From Tricholoma matsutake (taxonomy: Eukaryota; Basidiomycota; Agaricomycetes; Agaricales; Tricholomataceae), in the NCBI GenBank assembly GCA_026075535.2, contig AP026541.1:2542001-2606000 (forward strand): 64,000 bases of DNA, given 5' to 3'. Below the pieces are notes generated by a model. The model did no database searches. It saw only the letters and a list, made by a program, of their open reading frames with translations, and was not told where the DNA came from. The position numbers and the translations under genes were made by a program. This document shows positions 44,886 to 55,660 of this stretch, one piece after another; position 1 is the first letter of the stretch, and each line of letters begins with the position of its first letter.

Positions 44886-46505
44886 CTAATGAAGTCTTCG
44901 TCTAGGGGGTAGCCGTGGCTTGGTAATGTTCTTATAATCTCCAAATTCCCAATTGAAACAGTCCTACAAACATCCATCAGCGACGGACCTCAAAAGAGAA
45001 ACTGAGAAACCGCACCACACAATCCTCCTCATCCCCAACGATCGGCACCTCTAGCCCGTTTTCCTTGTCCCAATCATCGTGCAAGAGGTTCTCGATGACG
45101 ACTTTGATCGCATGGTTGGCGACGTTGACACTCCAGCCGAGCTTCGTGACGGTATCGTAAAGGATGACTTTTCCTAGGTGGCATCTGCGCAGTAATCAAT
45201 TTCACATCTCGTGAACGGAAAGGACCAAGAACTACCGTGATTCCAAAGCATAACCGGCTACGCCGCAGCTCGAAATCACACCAGTACAGGTACCCATTGG
45301 GATTGGCTGATGACCCATCAGTCTAATACAGATATGAAAGAAGTTACATACATCTGCGTTGTGGTACACATGGGTAACATGCTGGGTTGACGGCTGCAAG
45401 ATAATCATATTTCGGTTGGAGATGTTGAAAAATGAGGGAAATGGACAAACAGGAGAAGGTAGATGGAGACGAGCAGCAGCCAGCTTTTCTCCGGGGGACT
45501 CGAATGCCACTACAGGGGCTCCGAATGTAACACCGATGAGTGACGCTAGCCCTCCACCCAAAGAGTGGCCTAGATACAAAAGGGCAGCGATAGTGGGCAT
45601 TACGAGTGTTATTGGACGAACCTGTCACCCATATATTTGCATTTGGATACATGTACGTCACGTTATTGTATAAGTTCTGCGGACGGCATAAGAGAAAGCA
45701 ATATGATTTACAAAATTGAACCATACAATACCAATAGCGTAATAGAGGCTGTCTTCGGTGAGGGCTTGTTCAACACAAGTCTGGTCGCACCGAGATCCAC
45801 CAGAGTAGCAATCGCAGACCGTGGACCACGTTGGCCTCACACGCGCGCAACAACAAGAAAACAAAAGGTTGTCATTCAGCTTGTCTTTCCCAGCTGTCGG
45901 GCCACCCCGGCCGGTTATCCAACCAGCAGAAGTTCCCTTCACAGAAATCACAACAGTCGACTCGTCTTGAGAAACAAACACATGGCCTCGCAATCCGTCT
46001 GCGTCTGGTTCCCAGCCAAAAGGGTGGCTCTTCAGAAGTGATCATATCAGTTTATTTTGCGGTTATATCTCTTCCTCAAAGTACATACTGCATTCCAACC
46101 GGAGCCTAGGTCATACCAATCCTTGTGACCCACTTCGTAGTACGAATTGTACGTCATATTGGCTAATTGAAGCAAGTTCTCGCGTTTTGTGACGTCTGGA
46201 CCTGGCACGTCCACATCCCGCCAATCGAATGGTTCCGTCTGCATGTGCCTCATGGATCGCATGCGGGCACTCCTAAAAGCCATTAACGACTCCGGACGAA
46301 AAGCTTTGACATCCGTTGTGGATATCTGGTATGTTACTGCAGCAAATGATTGTGAGACATCCGAGAATATGATGCGCGACTCATTCGTTACTCCATGCTG
46401 GTGGCGAAGTTGAAAAGTGAGGGGTCCCCTAGCGTCCCTGTGACTTGTAGACCACAGAAATGTCGCTATGATGGCGCGTAGAGTATTTGGAAGAACGTTG
46501 AACAT
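44886..46505 (-). CDS. atg15: ATG15-like vacuolar lipase of autophagic bodies
   Basis: From ATG 46505, a short N-terminus with a weakly hydrophobic segment (LRAIIATFLW) leads to LTFQLRHQHG and ANMTYNSYYE. The lipase fold has GLRGHVFVSQDESTVVISVKGT, cysteine-rich NDNLLFSCCCA and CDCYSGGSRCDQTC, and the nucleophile elbow GHSLGGGLASL spliced across an intron near 45575-45625. Then come GAPVVAFESPGEKLAA, HNADVIPMGTC and CGVAGYALESRCH, all standard for Atg15. The last intron (about 45000-44953) restores EDCVDCFNWEFGDY, giving a stop at 44888-44886. Atg15 is delivered to the vacuole and degrades autophagic and multivesicular body membranes. Gene apparently intact. Confidence 0.87.
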
Positions 46506-46605
46506 GAATCTTTCAAACTACGGAGTCGAAGTGACAGTAACTGGCAGTGGCAGTTGGCACAGTGAAAGGCCTGCAGGTCATGTGATCCTCAACTCACCTG
46601 CCAGG

Positions 46606-46626
46606 GACGTCAACAGTGTTGACGTC
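46606..46626. promoter_or_regulatory. CRE-like inverted repeat upstream of ATG15-like gene
   Basis: GACGTCAACA and its exact reverse complement TGTTGACGTC surround a single G, giving overlapping TGACGTCA-type bZIP (CREB/ATF) half-sites. It lies about 100 bases upstream of the start codon and 30 bases before the edge of the foldback element. Confidence 0.65.
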
Positions 46627-46974
46627 AACGTTAAGAACTAAGAATGTTACGCTAAGTACTATCACTTACCGAGTGTTTTACCACGGGTACTAGTGTTTCA
46701 CCACCACACTGATAACACTCTCTAAGCCCCAAAACATCTCCAACCATCTTCAAATCGACGATCTGAGAGGTTATAATCCTCTGATTTTCCCCTGATTTTC
46801 GGTTGAGGTCGAGGTTGGTAAAAGCTACATTATGAGGGGTGAATCACATATTTCTGACATTGAGATATGAGGAGTGAACCAATCCTTCCCATTTTTTTTC
46901 TCAAAGCAATAATATCTATTTCCCATAGACTGAGAGTAGTTTCACCATGATCATAGAGCAGTTTCAGACTCCAA

Positions 46975-47300
46975 ACCGGCTGCGGGCCGCGTTTAACTTT
47001 TTTTTGCTTATGTAAACTTGAACTATTAACGCGTCCCACAACTTGTAAAATTTGGTTGTGTTTGTACTCTGATCTATTTTCAGTGGGAAATTTTCTGCAA
47101 GCCATTCCTCAACAACCATGCCATATTTTTGCATTATTCTGTAATCCATCTTATACTACTAATTGAGCTCTAGAATTTCGAACAATTTATTTATTTATTG
47201 GTTGACATCTGTGAAAGTTAGGTTGACCCCTGCCAATTATGTGTGTGCAAGCAATATTTCAAGAACTGATGGTCAGAAAAATAAGTTGAGAGTGGTACAG
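46975..47300. repeat. Inner inverted repeat, left arm
   Basis: Reverse complement of about 47480-47815 with some substitutions. It includes ggttgacatctgtgaaagtt and the frame on the minus strand that begins at 47105. Confidence 0.85.
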
Positions 47301-47479
47301 TGTCAAGGATAATGTAATTAATGGTCCCTAAGGCAAAACTTGAGCCCTTGTGGCCAATAATGCCAAGTATGTAACTTCCCAAAATGGCAATCACACTTCA
47401 AAGCAGCATTCAGCCACCACAAGAGCTCAGAACCTCAATTATTTGCATGGGGAACCCTTACTGAGATACCCTTCACATT

Positions 47480-47815
47480 TTACCACTCTCAGATTATTCT
47501 TCTGACCATCAGTTCTTGAGATATTTCTGGCACACACATAATTGACAGGGGTCAACCTAACTTTCACAGATGTCAACTAAAAAATAAATGGATTGCATGG
47601 AAATATAGATCTAAGTTAGTAGTATAGGATAGACTACAGAATAATGCAAAAATATGGCATGGTTGTTGAGGAATGGCTTGCAGAAAATTTCCCACTGAAA
47701 ATAGATCAGAGTACAAACACAACCAAATTTACAAGTTGTGCCAGTCGCTGGGACGCGTTAATAGTTCAAGTTTACATAAGCAAAAAAAAGTTAAACACGG
47801 CCCGCAGCTGATTTG
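47480..47815. repeat. Inner inverted repeat, right arm
   Basis: Pairs with 46975-47300. The loop between the arms is about 180 bases (47301-47479). Confidence 0.85.
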
Positions 47816-48191
47816 GAGTCTGGAGCAGTTTGTGGTTTTCTGGCTCACCGCGACATTTCACGGACAGAATTTAAACACCGACAAGTGTGCTATTTTGGGC
47901 AAACTTGATCAACAAATGTTTTTATGAAAACATTCTTCGGCTTGTCAGATGCCAACATCGGATCACAGAATTCTGCATTACTTTTGCATGACATGGTGGT
48001 GAAAGACTAGGTACTTTTTGACATGGGGGCTTGTCATTGCTTCATCCTCACCTTTCATTGAGATAATTAGATTTTCTGGAAGTAATGAAGCCTATCTTTT
48101 GAACCATATATGCCATCAGTTTAATTTTGTAGTCGATGTGGTGTAATTTAGTAATCAGTAAATTGTGGTGAAACACTCGGTAAGTGATAGT

Positions 48192-48748
48192 ACATGTGGA
48201 GCTTTCGAACAACCAAAATATGTATTTGATAAGCAAGGACAAAGGGGGTAGACATCTAAAGACTAGTTCACCCAACCTGCTAGACATTGGAAGTCTTTAA
48301 GGGACTGACACTGCTTGGGAATACCAGATGTTCGGACTGCGACGAGCAAGTCTCAACTCACATTGGGAGACATTAGTAGCAGTCAATTATCTTGATTCAA
48401 TGGCAATTCAGGACGGCGATCCGACAATGATTCAACTCCAATTTTCATCAGTGAATCATCTCTGGATTGCCTGTGAATTGCTGTGCTACTCTGACCATCA
48501 ACTTTCCCCACTACAATTCATTGTTGATTCTACCTGCATTACTTTCACTGGCATGTAATTTGATAAAAGGAATGAGACTTCTATGTAAAACAAATCTTGT
48601 ACCACATCTGAGTCTGCCATGGCCAAGCCTCCCTAACACAATGCTCGAGCAAAAGCAGTACAAAGAGCGTAAACGCTGTCACATCTTGAGACTCAAATGA
48701 TTATTCCATCAGCTGAGAGTCATTTCTGGCCACAATCTATCACTTATC
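48192..48748. other. Left flank of the Harbinger gene, no feature recognised
   Basis: About 560 bases, low in CpG. Terminal inverted repeats of the Harbinger element were looked for here and in 52743-52930, but none could be matched with confidence. Confidence 0.35.
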
Positions 48749-50058
48749 TTGTTATCATCCCTCTCTTCAAATGAGTTTTCTCTCAGCAGCACAAGTGGAC
48801 ACACCACAGATGAGGATGAAGAAACTACCAGTGAGGATTCATGGACAGACTGCCACAGACATTTTAGGGTCAGATTGGGGGGGAGAGGATTATTGGGCTC
48901 TGACACCTCTCTCAACTCTGAGCTGGGTGTCAATGACTTGGACATTCCTGATCTTGTTTCACAAAATGATAGCAACTTGGATTCATCCACTTCTGGATAT
49001 GGTGGTGATGAAGAATCAAGTTTTGGCAGTGATTCGGAAGGATTGGATGACTTTGGGCCAGACGACGATGTGGAAGGTGAATTTAGTGGAGACCACTGGG
49101 CACAGTTAAGGAGATGGGTGCATCAGAACATTGGGGAAATGTATGTGAACCGCTATGAGATGGAGCATGGCAAAATTCCTCGGGGTCCAGCTCGAATGCA
49201 TCATGTCCTTTAAATCTGCTCGTCCCAACCAATTCTGCGAAGAAATTCATGTCACCCCTCTCACCTTTGATGTTCTTGTCACTAAGCTTCAAAATGATAT
49301 CATTTTTGGAAATAACTTGAGCCATCCCCAAATGTCTGTGGAGGAGCAGCTGGCCATCACCCTTTTTTGCTTTGGTCATGATGGCAATGCAGCCAGTGTC
49401 CAGAGTGTTGCAAACTGGGCAGGAGTGGGAAAAGGAATTGTATTGCTGGTTACTTGTCAAGTAATGACTGTGATCCTTTGGCAGGAGTTCATGGATGAAG
49501 TAGTACACTTTCCAGATGCAGAGGAGAAGGAAGCAGCAAAGAGATGGGTTCATCAACATTCTTGTAAAGCTTGGCATAATGGTTGGTGTCTGGTTGATGG
49601 GACCTTTGTGCCTCTGACAGGATGGCCACATTGGTTTGGAGAGAGTTATTTCAACCAAAAAAATCATTATTCCTTAAATATTCAAGCATGTTTTTGTCTC
49701 CATTCTTAATATTATTATCAATCTGATTAGTTTTCCAAGGTCATTTCATTGCCCAATCTTCAGATTGTAGACTTTTCTTATGGTCACACTGGCAGCACTC
49801 ATGACACAACAGCTTGGACTCAGACATGCTTAGCAAAGGAGCACCACAATTGGATGGAATCTGGCAAATGGGTGTGGGCAGACTCAGCTTATCCTGTAAG
49901 CATTATCTTCAAGTTATATCCTGGCCATCATTGACCATTTCATTTCTTCCAAGGTTGATACTTGGATTGTCTCACCTTACAAGAAACCAGAATGAGACCA
50001 TCCTGAGAATGAGGAATTCAGCAAACATGTATCCAGGATACGCATATGGTCTGAACAT

Positions 50059-50195
50059 TGGAGTAGGGTGTGTGGCACCTACTCCTGGTAGTCAGGTGAC
50101 TTAGTCAGTAGTCATGCATGTCATAGTAACAAGGGATCACTGCTTGATAGCCATCCACTGCATTGCCTGAGCAAGGACCACCTCTGGCGTGTCCA
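50059..50195 (+). repeat. Left 137-bp LTR
   Basis: Nearly identical to 52173-52309; visible differences are few (for example tactcctgg/tacttctgg, gtcatag/gtcgtag, ggaccacc/ggactgcc, ggcgtg/ggcatg), mostly transitions. Confidence 0.9.
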
Positions 50196-50429
50196 TCTTG
50201 GTGATGAGAGTTTGATTCAACTTGTGCAGCATTGTCTTTCGGTCTTGTGTCTTGAGCTTGAGTTTTGTGTCTTTTGTGTTTTGTGTTCTTGTGCACCACG
50301 TCACAACACGTCAAGTTTGTTGAGCTCTGCTTCTTTGATATCCTCTTGGGTTCTTAGCTTTTGTCATTTGTTTACCATATCTGCCTATCAGTCTGCTATC
50401 TATCAGTCTGCTACCTGCCAGCCATCAGC

Positions 50430-52020
50430 ATGCCAGGTCCAGGACAGGGCAAACAAAGCCAGAAGAAAAAATGGCATGAAAATGTGAGCAAAACAACAGC
50501 TATATACGTGACTGCAACAACAACAGCATCTACTACTCCGGGCACAGCAACATCAGCTGCAGAAACTGCCATGTCAGCGCCATCATCACCTAGCAATGCT
50601 GATGATGCAGACGATGCAATGCACATTGACACAACCAGAGCTGCATCACCAGAATTTGACACAAGCTCATTCACCTACACGCACAAAGAAGTATGAGTAC
50701 TCCTGGAGGAAGCTCGATCCAAAGGATGGGAAGAAGGAAGGAAGATCAGGTATGAAGATGGGCTTGAGGATGGCAAGGATTGTTTGGAGGATGCAAAGAC
50801 AGAGAGTTACAGAGATGGATGAGAAGCAGGGTATAAGGAGGCCAGGGTCAGGAATGAGGAAGTAGAAGTCTGGAAGTATGAGGAGGGCCAATTTGAAGAG
50901 ATAGGGAAAGGACTACAAGCAGGGGAGTATGATGAATGACAGAAGTGGCTTGCTGAGGGCCATGGCCCAGGCCTGTGCATCTCGAAGGAGGCCCATACAC
51001 ATGAACTATTGTGAGGAGCTGTCCTCTTTGATGATGCCGAAGTCCAAACTGACCCCGAAACGACCACTTGGATTGACGCTAGCACCCAGGTAGCACCTGT
51101 GACTGACAAAACAGCTGTGCAGACCAACGGTGACCCCAAATGTCAGTGTGCTGCCCTCCAAACAGATCTACCTGACGACAAATGCTTCTGCTCACTGGAA
51201 AATGCAATGACAGCACCCAGTGTCAACTTGACTACCCAAACCACCCTCAGTACCAATGAAACAGCTACCCAAATGGAGAATGAACCTCACCGAGCCCCCA
51301 TTACCCCCAGAACACCCCCCCATTCCACCGTTGCACTCGTAACAAAACCCCAACCCCCTGTCTATGCCACCACACACCCATCATCAACATCCACCATCAA
51401 TGTTGACTCCCAGATGAGTTCCATCAGCCCTACCATTGTTGATACTGGCACCCAGATGTGTATCATCAAGCAGAGAATGGATATCCCGCAGACAGCACCT
51501 TTCAACAGTGAACAACCACATTTGTCAAAATTGCCAGCTATGGATGTTGAACTCAAACTACAGGGCTCACATTCAGCTCTCTTGCATGATGATTCACCTG
51601 ACCCACCGCTTTCCCCAGCAGAATCTGTCTTGGAACTGCAGCCCCTACTCTCGCCGCTACCATTGTGTAGGCCCCTGCCACCATGTGTACCCCCACTACT
51701 TGACTGGGCTGAGGATGCAGAGTGCCTACCCATTCACCCTGGCAGTCCTGTGCATGACCTTTCTTGTCTCTCCAAGCTTGTCATCGCTGTCAAGTGTTAA
51801 ATGTACTGCCCATTTGGTACATGCGGTGTGGTCAACCAGTCTGGACTACAGGTCCTATTATCACACACAGACATCCTTTTGGACTGAGCTCAGGCAAACT
51901 GATCATATCCATCCCAAGTCTGGTACTGCAAGAGTCTCCTCCAAAACTCAATTGGGATAGTGACCCTCGACTGGTGGACTTGAGTCGTGTTCTTCAAGCT
52001 TTGGGATGGGCACCTTGTTG
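50430..52020 (+). pseudogene. Unrecognised ORF of the short-LTR element (gag-like position)
   Basis: Starts MPGPGQGKQSQKKKWHENV at 50430. A serine/threonine/alanine-rich part with DDADDAMHIDT leads to a charged helical region (EEARSKGWEEGRKIRYEDG and EAGYKEARVRNEEVEVWKYEEG), then a long low-complexity part repeating T-Q-T/VQT patterns (DASTQVAP, KTAVQT, TTQTTL, DTGTQM). The C-terminus in another frame reads LNWDSDPRLVDLSRVLQALGW, ending at 52020. At least three frameshifts or stops (about 50693, 50935, 51800). No enzyme motif. It could be an RNA-binding or capsid-like protein used for packaging. Confidence 0.5.
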
Positions 52021-52172
52021 AGTTATCCTTCATTATATTTTTTATCACACAGAAAATTTTCCATTGCATTGTTTATATTATTCCTATTATCCTATACCTA
52101 TTGTTCTGCTTCCTTTCTTCTTTTCTTTCTTTCTGAGGCGATGAGGATGTTGCCATTTGGGACATGGGTGCA

Positions 52173-52309
52173 TGGAGTAGGGTGTGTGGCACCTACTTCT
52201 GGTAGTCAGGTGACTTAGTCAGTAGTCATGCATGTCGTAGTAACAAGGGATCACTGCTTGATAGCCATCCACTGCATTGCCTGAGCAAGGACTGCCTCTG
52301 GCATGTCCA
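52173..52309 (+). repeat. Right 137-bp LTR
   Basis: Second copy of the LTR at 50059-50195, followed by the target copy ACAT. Confidence 0.9.
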
Positions 52310-52742
52310 ACATGCAACTGGATTCCTCAAGGGCCACTTTCATTCACTCAAGAACCTCCATCTCAATATCAAAGACAAGAAGAGCCATATGTTTGCAACC
52401 TACTGGGTCACCGCTTGCATTGGGGTCCATGCTTTTGCAATGCAATGTGAAGAGCATGAGTGGCAGCTTGACAACCCAAACTCTGACCTTTCGTCTCCTG
52501 AAGATCCATTTATTGCTGAGGGTTTGTCTTCATCAACAGATTCTGACACTGCAGCACCCATTGTTTGCTCACAAACTGATACCTGAGCTAGCCATCTCCA
52601 AGCTGGCAAAGTCCATTGTGAAAACCTCAAGGAGAAGCTTTTTGAATCAAAGGCCCATCAGGTTTGTCATAATGCCCACACTCATGCTGAGCAATGGGGG
52701 GTTCATGTGTCTGATGCAGACTCAAACTCAGATATAGAATAA

Positions 52743-52930
52743 ACATACTGGAGTACATTTGATGAATATATGATTTCTGGTTATACTAGTCTTGTAAGTG
52801 ATTCAAGTTGAAGCCATAGCCTGAATTTGAACTGAAAAACTCCAAGCCTGAGCTTTGGTCCAGTTGGGGGGCCAAGTCATTGGAGAACGTCTGGAAGGGA
52901 GTATCCTCTCCCAACACTCAGGGACCAAGC
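52743..52930. other. Spacer between Harbinger remnant and gypsy-2
   Basis: No feature recognised. It ends ggaccaagc, seven bases of which (accaagc) also precede the second gypsy-2 LTR at 62954. Confidence 0.35.
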
Positions 52931-53114
52931 TATGAGGAATGTGGTATCGATTCAAGAAAAGTTACTCTACTATTACAAACCACTCGTGTATATAATGTAG
53001 TTGCATGTGATAATCCTGTGCTCGTGGTAGTCATGTGATCGTGTGGATGATGTAATGCACGTAATGAAGCGCATTGTAGCCAAAGTTCATAGTAAGAGAA
53101 ATGGTTCTCTTACA
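52931..53114 (-). repeat. gypsy-2 3' LTR
   Basis: 184 bases, matching 62954-63137 with about a dozen substitutions, mostly transitions at CG/TG/CA positions. A TATA-like tgtatataat occurs in the middle. Confidence 0.9.
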
Positions 53115-53140
53115 CTCTCATGCTTCAAAAAATTCCATAT

Positions 53141-54524
53141 TCACTGACCATGCAAATCCCAGTGTTCCAGGGCCTCTGTCTCCAACATCTCTGAATGAGG
53201 TAGCCACAAATCCAATTTGGGTCCGTACCCTTTCCATCGCACAAGATATTGCTTCCCCCTACCATGAGGTCTCTCGTCCAAGATATGCTCGATGAAAAAC
53301 TCCGTTGTTCCCTCCAGTCCCACAATGGGGCCAGGTCCTCCCTGCGAACAGCTCATCATCATTTTCAACATGGGGCTTCAGATGTGACACATGAAAGGTA
53401 GTGCAATGTGTAGAAGGAGGGGGCAAGGCCAATCTGTACATTGAAGATTCCGGGAAGGCCTCCGTAATCTCATAAGGTCCGTCCCAATGGGGCATGAATT
53501 TTGCAACGCGCCCGCTCTTCTTTTGCATGTATTCCCTCCTACGGTGAGCGGTCCTGAGCATTACTTTGTCTCCCACTGAGAATTTTGGCTCAATCGCCTG
53601 GTCCTTGTTCGCATGGTGAGCTTGAGAGACTTTCACCACCAGCAGGCAATCCCTGGCACCCTCTACCTCCCCATTCACTCTCTCGATTACCTCCCTAGCA
53701 CATGTCGCTTTGTTGCCCTCTTCGGACTCCTCGATTTCGGCTGAGATCAGAGGTGGCAGGACCCGAGGTGAGTGACCAGTTTTTAGCACAAAAGGTGACA
53801 CCTGCATCGAAGCGTTGACTGCATTCATAATGTCGAAACATACCTTGGGCAGTGCTCTTGCCCAACCCTTCTGGTTATGCTCCACATGGTAGCGCAAACA
53901 CTGTACCACTGTTTTTTTCGACCTCTCCAATGATCCATCTGTCTCGGGGTGGTAAGCCATTGACAGCTTGTGCTTTACCCCACTCATCTTCATCAATTCT
54001 TTCCAGAACTTCGAGACGAAAATTTTGTCATGATCACTGATGATCTCCAGAGGGCACCCATTCTTGCAGTACCAATGCTCAAAAAACACCAACGTGAACT
54101 CGTCGGCCATCATGTTGGTATTGCAAGGGGTGATCTGGATGTCGGCTCCCAAACGATCTGTCATTGTTACTATTGCATCAAAACCATTGTCCACGGGCAA
54201 TGGTCCCACAAAGTCAATCGCTACCGACTCAAATCTCTTGTCAGGGACAGGAAGAGGGTGTAGAGGGCCTGGTACCTTGGCTGTAGATGACTTGTTCCGC
54301 TGGCAGGGGCCACACCCCGGGATGTACGCAGAGATGAGGTCCTTCCGCATGTTTGGCCAATAAAATTCCTCCCTAAGAGAAGCGTACAACTTCTCTCCTC
54401 CAAAATGCCTGAGATGGTCATGAGCAAGTCTGAACAACTGTTCCCGAGCATCCTTGTACTTGGGAATCACCAGTCGGTTCCCAACAAAAAGCAGCCCATT
54501 TTTCAGTGAGAAATTAAGCTTCAC
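53141..54524 (-). pseudogene. gypsy-2 integrase and chromodomain
   Basis: 421-codon frame (54524-53259). The zinc-binding block is HDHLRHFGGEKLYASLREEFYW with CGPCQRN. The core has VAIDFVGPL/VTMTDRLG, ISDHDKIFVSKFW and DGSLERSKKT, so the DDE triad is present. The tail DGPYEITEAF follows. A frameshift near 53330 moves the chromodomain (FFIEHILDERPHGRGKQYLVRWKGYG) to 53371-53141. This is a moderately young but inactive copy. Confidence 0.82.
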
Positions 54525-54646
54525 ATCAATAACCTGCTGTTTGATGTCGTCCAGAATGCCAGCACACCAGGTGTCTCATTTGTACCCCTTGTGAATCCTT
54601 GCAAACAGTTTTGGGTTAGACTCAATCTGGAAAACTGCGTTGACAG

Positions 54647-55660
54647 TCATTGCCATGGTTTCTGAGTCTGGCAGTCTTGACAGCGCATGTTATCTTCTCC
54701 CTTGATGTAGGTGATAGTATACTCATACTGCAACAGATACTCCATCCATCTCACCTGTCGTAGAGACAAGTCCCACTGTCCATCAAAGTTCTCAATTGTC
54801 TTGTGGTCCGTGTAAATATTTATGTGCGTGCCCAATAAGTCCACTCTCCATTTAGTCAAGGCCCGCATGATGCTAAGCATCTCCTGTTTGTGCACTGGGT
54901 AGTGAAGCTCTGCGCCCTTGAGTTGCCTGCTCTCAAACACCACCAGCCTCGCGCTCTCCCAAGTCTTACCGAAGGATAGTATGGCACCTGTGCGTCGTTT
55001 GCTCACATCACAGGTAACAAAAATTTTCTTCTCGCCCAGATTGTGGTGTTCAATCGTCGTCAGGCAGTTGCGACCCAGCACCAACCCTTTGATGGATTTG
55101 AATGCATGTTGATGCTCTGTCGTCCATTTGGGAAACACCGAGTTGCACTCCTTTTTGGTCAAAGGGGTGAGAATTGTGGTGTGCTCCGCCAGCACTGGCA
55201 AGAATGTTCCAATGTACCTAACCAGTCCTAGGAATTGTCGTACTTGTTTAGCAGAGGTTGGCGCTTGCCAGATCAGCACACGCTTGACTTTTGATCCATT
55301 GGCCTCGATCCCCTCTGCAGAGATGTGGTGACCCAGGAAATTGATGCACGTGGTAAACAAGGATGATTTCTTAGTTGAGCAGTACAGTTGTGCTTTCCTT
55401 AAAGCCTCAAGTACAGCCGTCACATTAGCTTTGTGTTCGGCCAGAGTCGTCGACCAGATTATTATGTCGTCTAGGTATATGTGACAGATCCTCCCAATCA
55501 GTTCAGAAAGCGCCAAGGTTACACGTCGTTGATGTGTCGCCAGAGAGTTCCTCAACCCCATGGGCATGACAACCCATTCCCATAGACCGAAAGGTGTCAA
55601 GGTAGCTGTGTATTTCACATGGTCGGAGTGCACCAGAGTTTGAAAAAAAGAGTTCATCAT
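54647..55660 (-). pseudogene. gypsy-2 reverse transcriptase core and RNase H
   Basis: 337 open codons: MMNSFFQTLVHSDHVKYTA, FGLWEWVVMPMGLRNSLATHQ, active site ICHIYLDDIIIWS (YLDD intact), and thumb FLGLVRYIGTFLP. RNase H has IFVTCDVSKRRTGAILS, HYPVHKQEMLSIMRAL and INIYTDHKTIENF with the catalytic aspartates. It ends near MRCQDCQTQKPWQ at a stop before the integrase. Confidence 0.82.

Larger units (their letters stand above)
46658..48191. mobile_element. Foldback-type element with long inverted repeats and TA flanks
   Basis: Terminal CTATCACTTACCGAGTGTTT at 46658 is matched inversely at about 48172-48191, both preceded by TA outside, as in Tc1/mariner-type insertions. Inner arms of over 300 bases (about 46975-47300 and 47480-47815) are near-perfect inverted copies, seen for example in MACRKFPTENRSEYKHNQI translated from both arms in opposite directions. 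The segments between terminal and inner arms have diverged or been replaced. No transposase recognised; the paired frames may be remains of coding sequence. Confidence 0.78.
50059..52309 (+). mobile_element. Non-autonomous short-LTR retrotransposon with its own long ORF
   Basis: Direct repeats of 137 bases (50059-50195 and 52173-52309) start TGGAGTAGGG and end GTGTCCA or ATGTCCA, so TG...CA. ACAT flanks both sides (50055-50058 and 52310-52313). The element sits between SEH and the GFLKG block of the Harbinger transposase. The interior of about 2 kb has no reverse transcriptase, protease or integrase motif but carries a long decayed reading frame. It must depend on enzymes from another element. 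Confidence 0.88.
48749..52742 (+). pseudogene. PIF/Harbinger (HARBI1-like DDE) transposase split by an LTR element
   Basis: N-terminal acidic/serine region (48749-49213) with NRYEMEHGKIPRGPARMHHVL, then a frameshift to 49155-49709: VEEQLAITLFCFGHDGNAAS, VANWAGVGKG, and CLVDGTFVPL with the first catalytic aspartate. After a gap (likely intron) come IVDFSYGHTGSTHDTTAW (second aspartate), WVWADSAYP and SPYKKPE, then SEH at 50058. The C-terminus resumes at 52314: TGFLKGHFHSLKNLHLNIKD, HMFATYWVTACIGVHAFAMQC, ending 52742 after one in-frame TGA (52585-52587). This transposase cuts TIR ends with 3-bp target sites. The split and frameshifts make it inactive. Confidence 0.83.

Noticed and set aside
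46830..47927. Paired frames on the two arms of the foldback element as host genes
   Set aside because: The two frames are inverted copies of one another and lack any known domain; they reflect the inverted repeat.
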